Source: Russula earlei (lineage: Eukaryota > Basidiomycota > Agaricomycetes > Russulales > Russulaceae). Taken from it: a stretch of DNA of 56,169 bases. The stretch's first letter is position 1, and each line of letters begins with the position of its first letter. Shown piece after piece: positions 8,001 through 17,653 of the stretch. The stretch is from the NCBI GenBank assembly GCA_025769875.1, contig JAGFNK010000343.1:1-56169 (forward strand). Reading direction: 5' to 3'. The translations under genes and the position numbers were made by a program. The notes beneath the pieces were generated by a model. The model was not told where the DNA came from. It worked only from the letters and a program-made list of their open reading frames with translations, and did not search any database.

Positions 8001-10067
8001 AAAACTCCCCATCAGTTTCATAAGTTCCGCCCCAAACGATTCGGCCCTTTTATCATTACCAAACGAATCTCCCACATCGTTTATCAACTCCAATTACCGC
8101 CCCAATGGAACATCCACAACGTGTTTCATGCCTCCCTCTTATCTCCAGTCACAGAAACAGCCGAACATGGACCAAACTTCCCTGAGCCACCACCTGACCT
8201 TATCTCGGGAGAATATGAAGTCGAGAAAATTACCGCTCAACGTCTCCATAGAAACCGCCTCCAATACAGGGTCCGGTGGAAAGGGTATTCCGCAGCAGAA
8301 GATACCTGGGAACCTCTCTCAAACCTTAAAAACGCTCAGGATGCCATCACCATGTTTCACCTCCAGCAACAACCCACCAAACTCCGTACCATGACCACCA
8401 CTAACTCTGACCCCGCAGAATCCCATCACTCAGACGAAAGTCTGGACGACTTAGAACATCAATTCCAAACACTTACGATACAACAACGTACATTACTCCC
8501 CCGAATTAACTCACGTAACCCCCCTTCTTATTCCGTTAACGACCCCGCTATCCCCGACCGTGGATATACAATTTTCAATTTAGCCGCCAGAGAACAACTC
8601 TTTTCCGGAATCCTTTCTCCTGGCGACTTCCGCGGTTTTCAATTACTTATGACAGACCCCCGTTTCTCTGAGTTTCATTTACCCGTACGAAGAGCAGTAC
8701 TTACAGATTTAGTGTGGAACCACATCACACGATCAGCCTACATAAATACCCCCACTCCTTCCGAGTGGTCAGCCTGGCACCACGAACACGCTACCTCTAC
8801 ATACAACACCCCAATGTCCTCCCCCGTCTCTAGTTCATCCCCTCTCCCTATCCTTACCCCTTCCCCCACCATCAAACAGGAACCCCTCTCACCCGAAGTC
8901 ATTCAACACATCATCGACCAACGAACTTTCATCGTCCCAGACGAGACCGAGGTCCAAGACCTTGCGGCTACCCTCAACCCACTCGCCATCCGAGAAGGAA
9001 CACCCTCGCCAACCCCGACCGAAGTAGACCCCACTCACCCTGGCCCCCCGTGGTTTGTTTACGAACCTTACACGCATGTTCCCCCTTTTTACATTCACGT
9101 TAATGGGCGAAAACGCCTATTACCTTACTTACGTGTCGCCTTATATAACGACGAACCCATGCTTCTAGGGACTATGGGTCGAGGAGAACCCACTTATGGA
9201 GAAAAGCTCATCGCCCGGCCCGTTGTCTCTGCCCCTCATCCCTCTGTCTCTGCCTCTGACCTCCGCCTCCTCATTGAGGACCACCCCTTCCATTTTGATG
9301 CTGCCCAAGCCCTCGAAAACCTCCATGACCCCGGTGCTCTTGCCGACGTCTACCGTCTCCGTACCAGCTCTTTCAAGTTGAAAGTTTTGGAGGGCAAGCG
9401 CGCCTCTATCCAAGGGGCTCTAAGTGTCCTTCAAGGGCAACTCGCTGATCGACTCCATGAAATCCAGTCCCACACTAAAGAAGTCGCCGCCATCCGCAGT
9501 CGCCTTCGGGCCAACAACACTTCCGTCCGAGTTCGCCATCAACTCGATAACTTGATGACTGATGGGGGGCTCACCCGTGACACTGGACCATATTACTCAC
9601 TGGCAGGGAGTTACGACAAGATTGAGGACTCAAAGGAACCATCCACCTCCCCTTCACCGTCCATTCACCCCCCTCTCTCCCTGACCCCTCCACTCCAGTA
9701 CCTCCCTCCCCGTGTTGTCGACCAGTCCCAAAACGACGCCCCCATGGGGTCACCCTCCCACTTCCCTCAAATGTTCTCTGATGACGCCAGTACTCCCAAC
9801 ACCCCTCTCACCCCCGCACGAATGACTAAAGCACAGCGTCACCAACTTCAGAAACGGCAGCACATCTGCAAACACTGCAACACCAGGGGGCACTGGAACA
9901 AGGACTGTAACAGACCTCATACTAATTGCAGCGGACAAGTGGATTGCATCCTCAGGAGGACCCACCGGAGCTACAGGGGCTTCTGCCCTAGAGCTATGGG
10001 ACCCCAGAGCACGTGGCCAGAGGTCGAGGGCGATGAACTCCGTGAGTCGGGCCCTGAGACCGATTAG
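4995..10067 (+). CDS. pol: Pol polyprotein of G1: protease, RT, RNase H, integrase, chromodomain, C-terminal extension
   Basis: The frame is open from 4987 and lies -1 to gag. The codon at 4995 is TTG, so expression by -1 shifting in 4987-5028 or reinitiation (first ATG 5094) is inferred; I see no perfect slippery heptamer. Domains: aspartic protease LLDSGATENF at about residue 50; reverse transcriptase with YLDDV at about 367; RNase H with ETDAS and TDHANL; integrase with an HHCC zinc site (H..H..C.TC, about 720-757), the DWIVD and DRDPRF acidic residues and a downstream Glu; chromodomain about 1073-1122 (YRVRWKGYSAAEDTWEP). Then comes about 560 residues not usual after a chromodomain: a Ser/Pro-rich part, a coiled-coil-like stretch (about 1440-1506) and a zinc knuckle CKHCNTRGHWNKDC at about 1624 followed by a second Cys/His group. 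No stops or frameshifts. Confidence 0.92.
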   Translation: MGPHPQRGFSLGQGTTVGTKAQIDTIVQHKENSMKVPFMITTNGKTGQALLDSGATENFISQGIVGKLQIPLRTLRTPRPIINVDGTNNQGGALTHYAHMTVRHGPTTRLLTFYVTNLGEDRMILGYPFLKAINPLINWSTGRLRNHLGVLLTPVSIANPPKIRLAQIRTITIPPEYLRHQKVFSEEAAKRLPPSRGELDFRITLKPDAPKFLDCRTYPLPQNEKQELSRQIQEDLAKGFIKDGVSDFVSPVFFVQKKDGTAPRMVVDYRKLNNATVPDYHALPNMEEQLHRLRGKTTFSKFDVRAGYNNILIHPEDRHKGAFKTQFGTFIPMVMGFGFTNAPAAFQRAMNHTLRPWLLKYPENTCNYLDDVAIATGAGEELLHQQITHEFLDLLERDSYFLKASKCAFERHEIDFLGFRINQGTLKIDPVKMDGLKNWPRPPNNLKQVQQIMGALNYQRPFIRDFAKIARPIFSTIKKGTPFFWTPEAVTALETLIAAICDDPELYTANPDLPYELETDASQFATGAVLFQKDQRGKRKMIGNMSHAFNEAERNYPVWDREFLALILALQHWRYLLVGTKHPIKIFTDHANLAHYRLPHKINRRIAGYISTLADYHFEIHHKPGVSNRADALSRRPDHNDGSGDNQNTTALPDKLFIRTLHTEDLYEQVLTEQRKRKSDLLMWKVKHGLQEEEDALFKDGKLVVPYQEPLLRKILHTYHDSILGGHTGNARTLYSIQESFWWPKMAYFIRDYIRGCATCQANKTSTHPTRPPIYPIPPEFQKPFQTLAIDWIVDLPLSEECNTIMTITDHDSTKAAIFIPCRKDMGTLAMAKLFLRHAFPWTGVPSKIVSDRDPRFTSDLFKEVSRILGINQNLSTAYHPQTDGQSERTNQTLEMYLRIYTGEKQEEWAHWLPIAQYHFNAHKSTTTKKTPYELLIGFNPQGLGTQLKSKFPGIQERLQALKDMRESAQEAMKRAQNNWIKETKFKGFEEGQKVWLEGTNLKTPHQFHKFRPKRFGPFIITKRISHIVYQLQLPPQWNIHNVFHASLLSPVTETAEHGPNFPEPPPDLISGEYEVEKITAQRLHRNRLQYRVRWKGYSAAEDTWEPLSNLKNAQDAITMFHLQQQPTKLRTMTTTNSDPAESHHSDESLDDLEHQFQTLTIQQRTLLPRINSRNPPSYSVNDPAIPDRGYTIFNLAAREQLFSGILSPGDFRGFQLLMTDPRFSEFHLPVRRAVLTDLVWNHITRSAYINTPTPSEWSAWHHEHATSTYNTPMSSPVSSSSPLPILTPSPTIKQEPLSPEVIQHIIDQRTFIVPDETEVQDLAATLNPLAIREGTPSPTPTEVDPTHPGPPWFVYEPYTHVPPFYIHVNGRKRLLPYLRVALYNDEPMLLGTMGRGEPTYGEKLIARPVVSAPHPSVSASDLRLLIEDHPFHFDAAQALENLHDPGALADVYRLRTSSFKLKVLEGKRASIQGALSVLQGQLADRLHEIQSHTKEVAAIRSRLRANNTSVRVRHQLDNLMTDGGLTRDTGPYYSLAGSYDKIEDSKEPSTSPSPSIHPPLSLTPPLQYLPPRVVDQSQNDAPMGSPSHFPQMFSDDASTPNTPLTPARMTKAQRHQLQKRQHICKHCNTRGHWNKDCNRPHTNCSGQVDCILRRTHRSYRGFCPRAMGPQSTWPEVEGDELRESGPETD

Positions 10068-10080
10068 TTCGGAGAACTAA

Positions 10081-10097
10081 GCATGAGGGGGGCATGA
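10081..10097 (+). promoter_or_regulatory. Polypurine tract of G1
   Basis: GCATGAGGGGGGCATGA directly precedes the 3' LTR. A G-rich run at this place primes plus-strand DNA synthesis in LTR elements. Confidence 0.7.
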
Positions 10098-10704
10098 TGT
10101 TGTAAACTACCCTTTGTCGGTTCGTCCATTATTGTTCTTCTTTATTATCCTTGTCTCCGTGGTTACTGTTTCATCCCTTGATGGTGATCCCCTATTGTTT
10201 CACCTATTGTGTTTCACTTATTGTGTTTCGCTTATTGTGTTTCACCTATTGTCGAGTTACTTTTGCTATTGGTCTACCCTTATCTATTGTTCTGCTTATA
10301 GTACTGTACAGCCTCACCACATACAGTATTTAAGCGCCTGTAGAAGCTGGGGAATGCCCCAAGCTTAGCTTTGTCCCATTTCCTGTCGCATCCCTTGCCC
10401 TGTACTACTCTCTCAATCACAACTTGCTTGTGCTGGCCTTACACTCTGCTTGACCTAAGCACACCTCAAGGAACCCTTGTGTTCCTCTTCCTCCTCTGCC
10501 TCTCTCTCATCGTCTTCCTCTTCTGTGAAACCAGGAGATCGACTCTGTCTGCGGACTGAGTCATTGTCTGACTCAGCCTTGAGACGCTAAACCATTGAAC
10601 CGGTCTCCTTGAGCCGGCCCCCACTTGAACCCTTGAACCAAGTCACAGGGACTTGGCCCCCACTGAACCTTGAGCTAACGCTCTAACGGCCGCGACGCCG
10701 TACA
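10098..10704 (+). repeat. 3' LTR of G1
   Basis: 607 bp, TGTTGTAAAC to CGCCGTACA, followed by the duplication GCATT. It carries the same TATA box and AAGCTTAGCTTTG as the 5' LTR. Confidence 0.93.
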
Positions 10705-13672
10705 GCATTGTTGGCTGATCGCATATGTTCCTTATCCCTTGTCCCTTCCACAACGCTGCTACACTGCAGGGTGCTTAAACACATATCAATTCATGCCTCC
10801 CAATTTGAAGTGAAAGCAGATGGACAATGCATATGAGGACTGCATTCAAGCAGCAATCACAGAGTGGCAGGGGGGCCTTTTCAAAAGCAGACAAGCAGCT
10901 GCAATTGTGCATAAGGTGAGGAGCTGCCTTGTTTTTCTTGCTGACTCTATAAAACACTCTTAGATTCCTCATCAAACACTGAGTGACTGCATCAATGGGC
11001 ATTGTTCCAGGAAGGATTCACATGAGGGCCAACAATTGCTCTCAGAGAGGCAGGAAGAGGCGCTGGTAAGTTGGATTGACCACAAGGCTTTGATGGCCAA
11101 GCCCATGGACCAGATGGAGGTCAACTCCCTTGTATATGATATGTCTGGTGTCAGGCCAGGTATCAACTGGCACTGTTGATTCTGGATGCAGCACATGGAC
11201 CTTCAACTCTCAAAGCCAAGTTTCCTGGACCCCAAGCATGCGCAGAATTTTAATTCTTTAAACATCACTTGTTACTTTGAACTGGTTAAGTGGGTCTACA
11301 ATGACCATCCAGAGCTCCCACCACAGCACATCTGGAACATGGATGAGAAGGGGATTCAACTTGGTGGGGGCAACAAATGCTACAAACAATTTTACCACAT
11401 GTGCAGCCTCAAGAAGTCAAATTTCTATCACATGTGGTCTGACTCTCTTGAACTCATCACAATTGTTGAGTGCATCTCACCTTCTGGGCTGTCTGTGCCC
11501 CCCACCTTTATTCTTTCAACTGGGCCTGTCCTGGTGATTCCCAGCAAGCTGTCTGCTGAAATTGGAGGATTTGCCACATCCCCAAATGGGTGGATGGACA
11601 ATGAGATTGGGTCATTATGGTTCCATGACACCTTCCTCCCCTTTGCACTGGCCCAGAAGGTCTCCAGTGACCCTGTTGTCCTGTTTGTTGATGGCTACAG
11701 CTCTCATGAAACTTATGAACTCCAGGCACTTGCATTTGAGCATGGAGTCATCATCATTGCCTTCCCCTCCAAGTGCACACACAAACTCCAACTGCTTGAT
11801 GTGAAAGTTTTTTCCCAGACACAGCAGAACTGGTCCAACCACTGTGACTGCCACATCTGTGAAAACATTCCTATGACATGATACAATGTCATTGTTGAGT
11901 ACATGAAGGTGCATGCTTGCACAATGTCCCAGAAACTGCTTGCCTCCACCTTCTCCTCCACCAGCATATTTCCATTCAACCCCCTCATATTCACCAAGGC
12001 TGACTTTGCCCCTTCAAGATTGTATTCCACCACCCAGCATGTGCTGGCATTATTTCCTGCAGATTTCCCTTCATCCTCCCCTCTTCCCTCCACCTGGTCT
12101 GACAGCAATGCCTCCTTGGAAGACCTGCTCTCTGAGGAGGTTGAAGGCATGACCCCTTTTAACTGGGACATGGACAATGACAATAACTTTGACTACAAGC
12201 CACTGCAGGGCCATGATCCAGACTCACAATGACCACATGTTTCATTTCTGTCCCCTGCTGTCCACACCAACCCTGCCCCATGCATTCACATCTCACTTAA
12301 CTCACCCACATCCTCATGTGCCAGTGGCACAGAACATGTGTCTGTCATACAAAATGCATCACCTGCCCACAATATTTGTGTTGACTCCAACTCCTCCCTG
12401 TTTCCCAGTCACTTTACTCACTTTCACAACCCTCCTTCATCATCTGCAATGTCTATCTCTATTGCCCTTGGTCCCACCCATGCACCAATCCCCACCTTAC
12501 TGCAGGAGTTTCATTCAGAGATGTCCCAACTCTGGATGACAGTAAAACTACTAGAAAGGGAGCTCACTAAATCCAAGGCAGAGAGCACCTCCAGCAACAC
12601 CCACTGCACCATCATGAAGTGTGTGGTGTCAGATGCCAGAAAGGAGCTGGAAAACCAGAAGTGCAAGACATGCTGTTCAGTGAAGACAAGTGTGCATTAT
12701 GTCACCCACCCTATGGTCAAAGCACAGTGGCTTGCTGGACAGGAAAAGAAAGCCCAGCTCACCAGGGAGGCTGCTTGTCAAGACTCACTGTTGAACAATC
12801 CAGCTCAAGAGTGAGGGATAAGCTCAAAGATGAGTCAATAGACATCCAAGATGGCATGGGCAAGGTGTAAGGTCCAGAGCAGTACCAAATACCAGAGAGG
12901 TATGGTTACTGGAAGTGTCGAGCAATTACGCAGGGAACAGGCCAGGATGGTCACAAGGGGATGGTCCTTGAAGGAGTATCCCAGGAATAGAGAGTGCTGT
13001 AAACAAATGGACAGTCTGAAGACTGTCCGCTACTTTATTGAGCGCTTATATACTACAAGAGAACTGCCTAATAGGGAACAAGTCATAACCTTGTTATCAA
13101 GCACAATAGATGGATGAGTAAGAAGTCGGAGTATGCTTACTGAGCATGCTCAGTCATGCTCAGTAAGCTGCTGAGTAAGAAGACTTCTATTGATGAGTAA
13201 GAGCCTTTATTGTCCACGTGTTCACTGCTTTAGTACATGTGCAAAGCACCTGATTCATTTACTGTTAGTTTAGGGCCAGTCATTTGAGGACTTGTGGTTT
13301 GGTTCAGGGAACAGAGTTGCTTATAAGGTCCCTTATATAGTTCTATTAGGGTCCCTAGAGTCGACCCTAATACATCTATTAAGGTCCTTAGTATTGCTAA
13401 AAGGGTTGCCACTAAGTGGGGCTTGCTGTATGTCAATTGTGCCAAGAATTGCTCATGTGACAACGTGTGTGTGATATTGTGGACACCTCTACTCACCCCT
13501 TTTGTCCATGTGAACTGGGTGGCACCATAGAGGCTGGGTTTCCTCTACTAAGGAAAGGTCCTTCAAGGGCCCTCTCCAGGAAATGGTTCATGACACTGCT
13601 GAGAAGGCAGCTCAAAAGGTGGTCAATGATGCAGCATGCAAGGTGCAACTCTGGGAGGAAATAGATTCAAGG
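10705..13672 (+). pseudogene. Pogo/Fot1-like DDE transposase gene, copy 1, broken by stops and insertions
   Basis: Exon 1 starts at ATG 10820 and ends 10915. A 48 nt intron (10916-10963, GTGAGG...CTTAG, with CTGAC as branch site) joins it in phase to exon 2 at 10964. Exon 2 keeps one frame to 12775 but has TGA at 11177, 11879 and 12230. Catalytic residues are present: Asp in NMDEKG, Asp in LFVDGYSSH, Asp in LQLLDV; the last two are 35 residues apart. After the catalytic part come a Ser/Pro region and a charged, coiled-coil-like C-terminus. Removing the LTR-A copy at 12776-13595 with one copy of its duplication restores the same frame, which reads on to 13672, where another LTR begins. The G1 element separates the upstream flank. 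Once a cut-and-paste transposase; now inactive. Confidence 0.85.
12776..13595 (-). mobile_element. Solo LTR-A, 820 bp
   Basis: TGTCAAGACTC...GGTTCATGACA on the plus strand, flanked by the exact duplication CTGCT (12771-12775 and 13596-13600). It is shorter than the other copies (957-968 bp), so it carries internal deletions. Inserted in the C-terminal coding part of pogo copy 1. The palindromic cluster GAGCATGCTCAGTCATGCTC lies at 13142-13161. Confidence 0.92.
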
Positions 13673-14017
13673 TGTCAAGACTCACTGTTGAACAATCCAG
13701 TTCAAGAGCAAGGGAGAAGCTCAAAGGTGAGTCAGTAGATGTCCAAGACAGCGTGGGCAAGGAGTAGGGTCCAGAGCAGTACCAAGTACCAGAGAGGTAT
13801 GGTTACTGGTAGTATTGAGAAGTTATGCAGGGAAGAGGCCAGGGTGATCACAAGGGGATGGTCTTAAAGGAGTATCCCAGGGATAGAGAGTGTTGTAAAC
13901 AAATGGACAGTCTGGAGACTGTCCAGTACTTTATTGAGTGCTTATATACTACAAGAGAGCTGCTAAATAAGGGATGCGTCATAACCTTATTATCAATCCC
14001 AATAGGTGGATGAGTAA
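13673..14017 (-). mobile_element. Diverged LTR-A copy, interrupted by a 554 bp element
   Basis: Starts TGTCAAGACTCACTGTTGAA and follows LTR-A as far as the GGATGAGTAA at 14008-14017, including the hairpin GGACAGTC/GACTGTCC and the TATA box in reverse. It resumes after 14571 (GCTCAGTCATGCTTAGTAAC) and decays into unrecognised sequence. A possible end AATCATGACA lies at 15085-15094, but no 5 bp duplication matches, so the right boundary is open. Confidence 0.65.
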
Positions 14018-14571
14018 GGCCCCTTTTACCAACCGAGAATTCTTGAATCTTGAACTTGAACTTGGATTTCAGGATTTTCCGGGAGTGACAGGAATGACAG
14101 GTGTGATGTAAGTGACATAATAAGCTAATATGAGTCCATTTCAAATATGAGTTATTTTCCAGTGTGATTTACTGGGTTTACATGTGATATGTAAAATATT
14201 TTTTCTAACCCTTCCTTCCATTCCTTCCAAGTGGGGTATTGCAAGCATGTCATTAAGGCAGAATATGTGTCACCAATGTGTGGGTGCACATCTTTGTGCA
14301 AATTTTGTATGTGCAGCTCTGGTGAAAATGGGGCTGCAAGCACCCAGATGTTGAGCTCAAGTTAGACTGCTCAACTCCGAGTTTGACGCTGACACATCAT
14401 GTGTAACCCCAAATATGTGAATATGCAAATGACAACAGAAAAAATTGCATATCAATTTATTATATAAATCATATCACTTACATCACTCCTGTCACTCCTG
14501 TCACTCCCGGAAAATCCTGAAATCCAAGTTCAAGTTCAAGATTCAAGAATTCTCAGTTGGTAAAAGGGGCC
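14018..14571. mobile_element. 554 bp terminal-inverted-repeat element, copy 1
   Basis: Ends GGCCCCTTTTACCAAC / inverse, with inverted repeats that pair for roughly 100 bases. Flanked by TAA on both sides (14015-14017, 14572-14574). Copy 2 at 45921-46474 has exactly the same length. A 3 bp T-purine-A duplication and G/C-rich ends suit a PIF/Harbinger-type non-autonomous element; that class is inferred. The ends contain CTTGAA- and GTGACAGGA-type short repeats. An open frame on the minus strand at 14152-14343 is nearly identical in copy 2, but I do not recognise it. Confidence 0.85.
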
Positions 14572-14854
14572 TAAGGCACCCAGGGGTGCTTGGTAAGTTT
14601 GCTCAGTCATGCTTAGTAACCTGCTGAGTAAGGAGTCTTTTGGTGATGAGTAATAATTCTTGGAGTCCATGTGACCGTTGTGTGAACTTCATGGGTCATT
14701 TGCTGTACTTCAGGCTTACTAATACAGTTAGTAAACCTTGTTAACTCTCTTCTGGGAACCAGGGCATGTGGATCTCTGCTTTAGGAGTCTCCAGGTCAAG
14801 TTTTCATTTCATGTGTTGAGTGGTTATAAGGGTTGAACCACTTTACTGTAGTAA

Positions 14855-14930
14855 AGACTGGATAGCTCAATGGCCATGAGCATTCAGTCCAGTTGGTTAG
14901 AGGTCCTGGGTTCAATCCTGTGCAATGGAC
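14855..14930 (+). ncRNA. tRNA-like sequence (SINE head or tRNA relic)
   Basis: A box TAGCTCAATGG (14863-14873) fits TRGYNNARNNG. B box GTTCAATCC (14910-14918) fits GWTCRANNC. The gap between them is 36 bases. A D-arm pairs GCTC with GAGC around a nine-base loop. The T-arm and acceptor stem do not pair well and no clear anticodon arm forms, so it is not a working tRNA. It could be the RNA polymerase III promoter of a SINE. Confidence 0.4.
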
Positions 14931-15094
14931 TATTATGTGAGATATAACTGGAGTCAATCTTGGCACCATTGTCTTGCTTGTCAATAGTTGTATGTGTTCC
15001 TTATTAAGTCCCTTTGATGTCCCTTTAATAGAATGGACTCTTTGAGAGTGTTTGTGACATAAGGGTGTTCAGCAGTGAGTCCCAGAGCTGAATC

Positions 15095-16100
15095 ATGACA
15101 ATGTACTCATGCTTTGCAGAATCACTCTCTTCATATAAGCACAAGGACAATCACATTGCACTCTCTGGTGCACTTGGCCTTAACATGATGGGCACCATCA
15201 ATGAGCTGGCAACCCAGGTCAAGTCCCACATAGGAGTGCACTCTGAGCTCTTTCATCACCCTCAGTTTGGTGGGCTTTTCATCTAAGGCAGACATCGCAT
15301 GGAGATTAATCAGTAGATACAATGTTTTTTGTTCACATCCCCCCCCCCCCAAATTACACATTTTTGACATTTGATCCCAGCAATGTAAGGTTTGATCAGT
15401 GGTTCAAAGGTTTCATGTTACTATTTGTGACTGTCCAACTAATGGGTAGCCTACAGTATGCTCAACTGTCTCTGTCCATGTTTTCTGATTGGGTGTGATC
15501 ACTTCCTTATCAGGTAAGACCTTGGAACCTTGAATTACATTGATTGCAGCTGCCAAAATGTATTTGGCAGCCTGCACAGCCTCAACAATCTCTGCTGTTT
15601 GATTAGCATTTTCAAGGCTACATGTGAGATCATGCAATAATGATATGATCTCCTGTGAGAGAGATACTAGGTAAGGGGCACTTGGGCTGGAATGGGTGGA
15701 TGGTGTGGATGGCTTGCCAATGAATCAGAAACATGATAGCATTTCTTTTTTTTTTGGTAGGGGAAAAAGATAAGGAGTTATCTTATTATTAACTCACTTA
15801 TATAACTAAATTACACCTGTTAACATGTGATTGAAGTCCCAATTCTCTTGCCAACACAATCACCTTTTATGGTAATTCAACCCACTGCAAAATGTCAAGG
15901 ACTGTCCCCATGCCTCTATCCACATCTGTGAATTCCAGCTCAGATGGGCTGGGCTATCATCCTTGCATTAGGATTACTGTAAGATGCAGGGTTGATGCTG
16001 ATGCATCGACATAACAAGCTTGAAACCACCGAGCTCGTCAAATCAATCATCATCTCATGAAGGTCGAGTGGTTCGCAATCAAAGTCATCGTTCTCTCTGT
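15095..16100. other. No gene recognised; repeat debris
   Basis: Several short frames without recognisable protein. A run of C lies at 15341-15350. The stretch 15340-15470 matches, inverted, 40840-41000 (AATGTAAGGTTTGATC and GGGTAGCCTAC), so it is a dispersed repeat. A poly-T run sits at 15748-15757. From about 16000 the base composition turns GC- and CpG-richer, marking entry into host DNA. Confidence 0.4.
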
Positions 16101-16405
16101 TGTGATGGACCGCGGGGTGCGGAACGGACAAACCGGACCGGACATGTAAGGTAACAAGGTAACAGCTTGAAGAGTAACAGCTTGTCAACCATTTCAAGCC
16201 CGTGCGCTGCCTTCACACACATGCTTCAAAAGAAGTTTTTCTTCCTACACTGGGTGATATCGTAATTATGTCTTTATACTTTATTTTTTCATGACAGTCA
16301 TAGGCTCGCATTCTTGGCGTTTCCGCCCGCGACGCCCGCGAGTCCAACAAGGTCATTGGGTCAATTCGAACGAAATGAATGTGAATGTTTACTGAGCGTT
16401 TCAAG

Positions 16406-17120
16406 GGTCCACTCGAGATCATTTTACCGGGGTTGTCCACTGACCCTCCATGGCTCGAGTGTGCCGGGTACCGACCGTGGGCGACGACCGGGTACACCAT
16501 ACGACGCAGGGTATTGATATTGTAGGCCTGGTGCGGGTATGGGGGCGGTTCCTCCGGGACTCATGGGCGACCAGGGTACAAACGGATCGGCTAGGCAGAT
16601 TTCGTGCCACCCTCAGCACGTATCCAGGGCCCTGAGCCCTCATGAGCCCTCACGCACCTGCTGTATCCTGTGTGGAGGTGCCGGGATCTTGAGGGGGCGG
16701 CGGTGCGGTCCCGCTCATTGCCGCAGTGGCTCGGGCAACGTCGTCACGGTTTTGGGGCTCGCCGGGCTCCCGGCCGACATTGGAGGAGGCCAGGTCGCTA
16801 TTCTGCGTCGAGGTGCTGTTACCTTCAGGGGTCGGCAGCGCGATTCTGCTATTCGCCGCAACGGCTCGGGCTGCGTCGTCGCTATTCTGCGTCGACGTGC
16901 TGTGACCTTTAAGGGGCGGCGGTTGCCTTTCCGCTTATCACCGCAATGGCATTAGCTCGGGCTTGGGCGACTCGGATGTCGTCGTTATTCTGCTCGTCGT
17001 GCTTGCGGCCGACATTGGAGAAGGCCAGGTTCCAGAGAGCTTCTCCTCTGGAATCCCCTGACATCCCCCAGTCGGTCGACGGACGAGAAGAAGGGAAGGC
17101 TTTAACTGGGAGGGCTCAAC
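16406..17120 (-). pseudogene. Possible host gene, low-complexity protein, probably frameshifted
   Basis: Not recognised. Read on the minus strand, a Ser/Thr/Gln/Ala-rich frame runs from about 17110 (…TDWGMSGDSRGEALWNLA) to about 16650 (…STQDTAGA). It is built from diverged repeats of a block around STSTQNSDDAARA. One extra T at about 16912 breaks the frame. A good splice donor, GTGCGT, lies at the end of this part (about 16657), and a Pro/Tyr/Gly-rich frame follows (LQYQYPASYGVPG), so further exons to about 16440 are likely. It lies beyond the 3' end of the FIST gene on the same strand. The start codon and the full exon set cannot be fixed from sequence alone. It could also be non-coding tandem-repeat DNA. 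Confidence 0.3.
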
Positions 17121-17653
17121 TCCCCCGCACCATTTAATAAGGGTTGTTTGGCCGCATCGCCGGCGCATTTGGCATGGTGGGGCCTCAAAATTTGGCCATT
17201 GTGGAGGCCACCACGGACGTCCAAATGGCTGAGGTATCCGCCACATGATCGCACTGTTCGAACTGCGGACCCCCATGCATCGGAATGCCGTAATTGTGAG
17301 CGGAGCGCTCACGGGATTAGCTACGGCGAGCGCGTGGACGTCGCTGGCGTCGCTCTCGCGGAATCAAACCCTTTTGTTTGTTGGAGATATCACATGATAT
17401 CATCATCACAGGCTGTGCTATCAGTCGTATTAATTCCGTATTTTTTTCGTGTCCACAATATAGTGATCGTCGACGAGGCCATAGCGTGTGCCTCTAGTTT
17501 CTGGGGTACACTTATGCCACATCAATGCTCTCACGTCCTAGTATTATCGCGTTGAACAGACTACAGCCCAGGTAAAGAGTCCTGCCGTGTGATCGACCAC
17601 TCGCAAAAACGAGGGTGAATCTAAAAGGACTTCGTCCGTTCTACCCCTCATCG

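Larger units (their letters stand above)
2832..10704 (+). mobile_element. Complete Ty3/gypsy (chromovirus) retrotransposon G1
   Basis: Two LTRs of 606 and 607 bp (TGTTGTAAAC ... GTTACA/GTACA), about 98 percent identical by eye, flanked by the exact 5 bp duplication GCATT (2827-2831 and 10705-10709). The internal part runs: primer-binding site, leader, gag, pol in the -1 frame, purine tract. The domain order protease, reverse transcriptase, RNase H, integrase, chromodomain places it among chromoviruses. It lies inside the 5' region of a pogo-like element. The paralogue at 53.35 kb shows the uninserted site without gaps. Gag and pol are long and open, but the leader reads as a damaged gag N-terminus, so activity is uncertain. 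Confidence 0.95.

Noticed and set aside
14152..14343. Minus-strand ORF in the 554 bp element as a gene
   Set aside because: Conserved only because both copies are nearly identical overall; too short for a transposase and no motif recognised.
17148..17555. Plus-strand ORF of 135 codons 3' of the FIST gene
   Set aside because: No recognisable protein features and no repeat or splice support.
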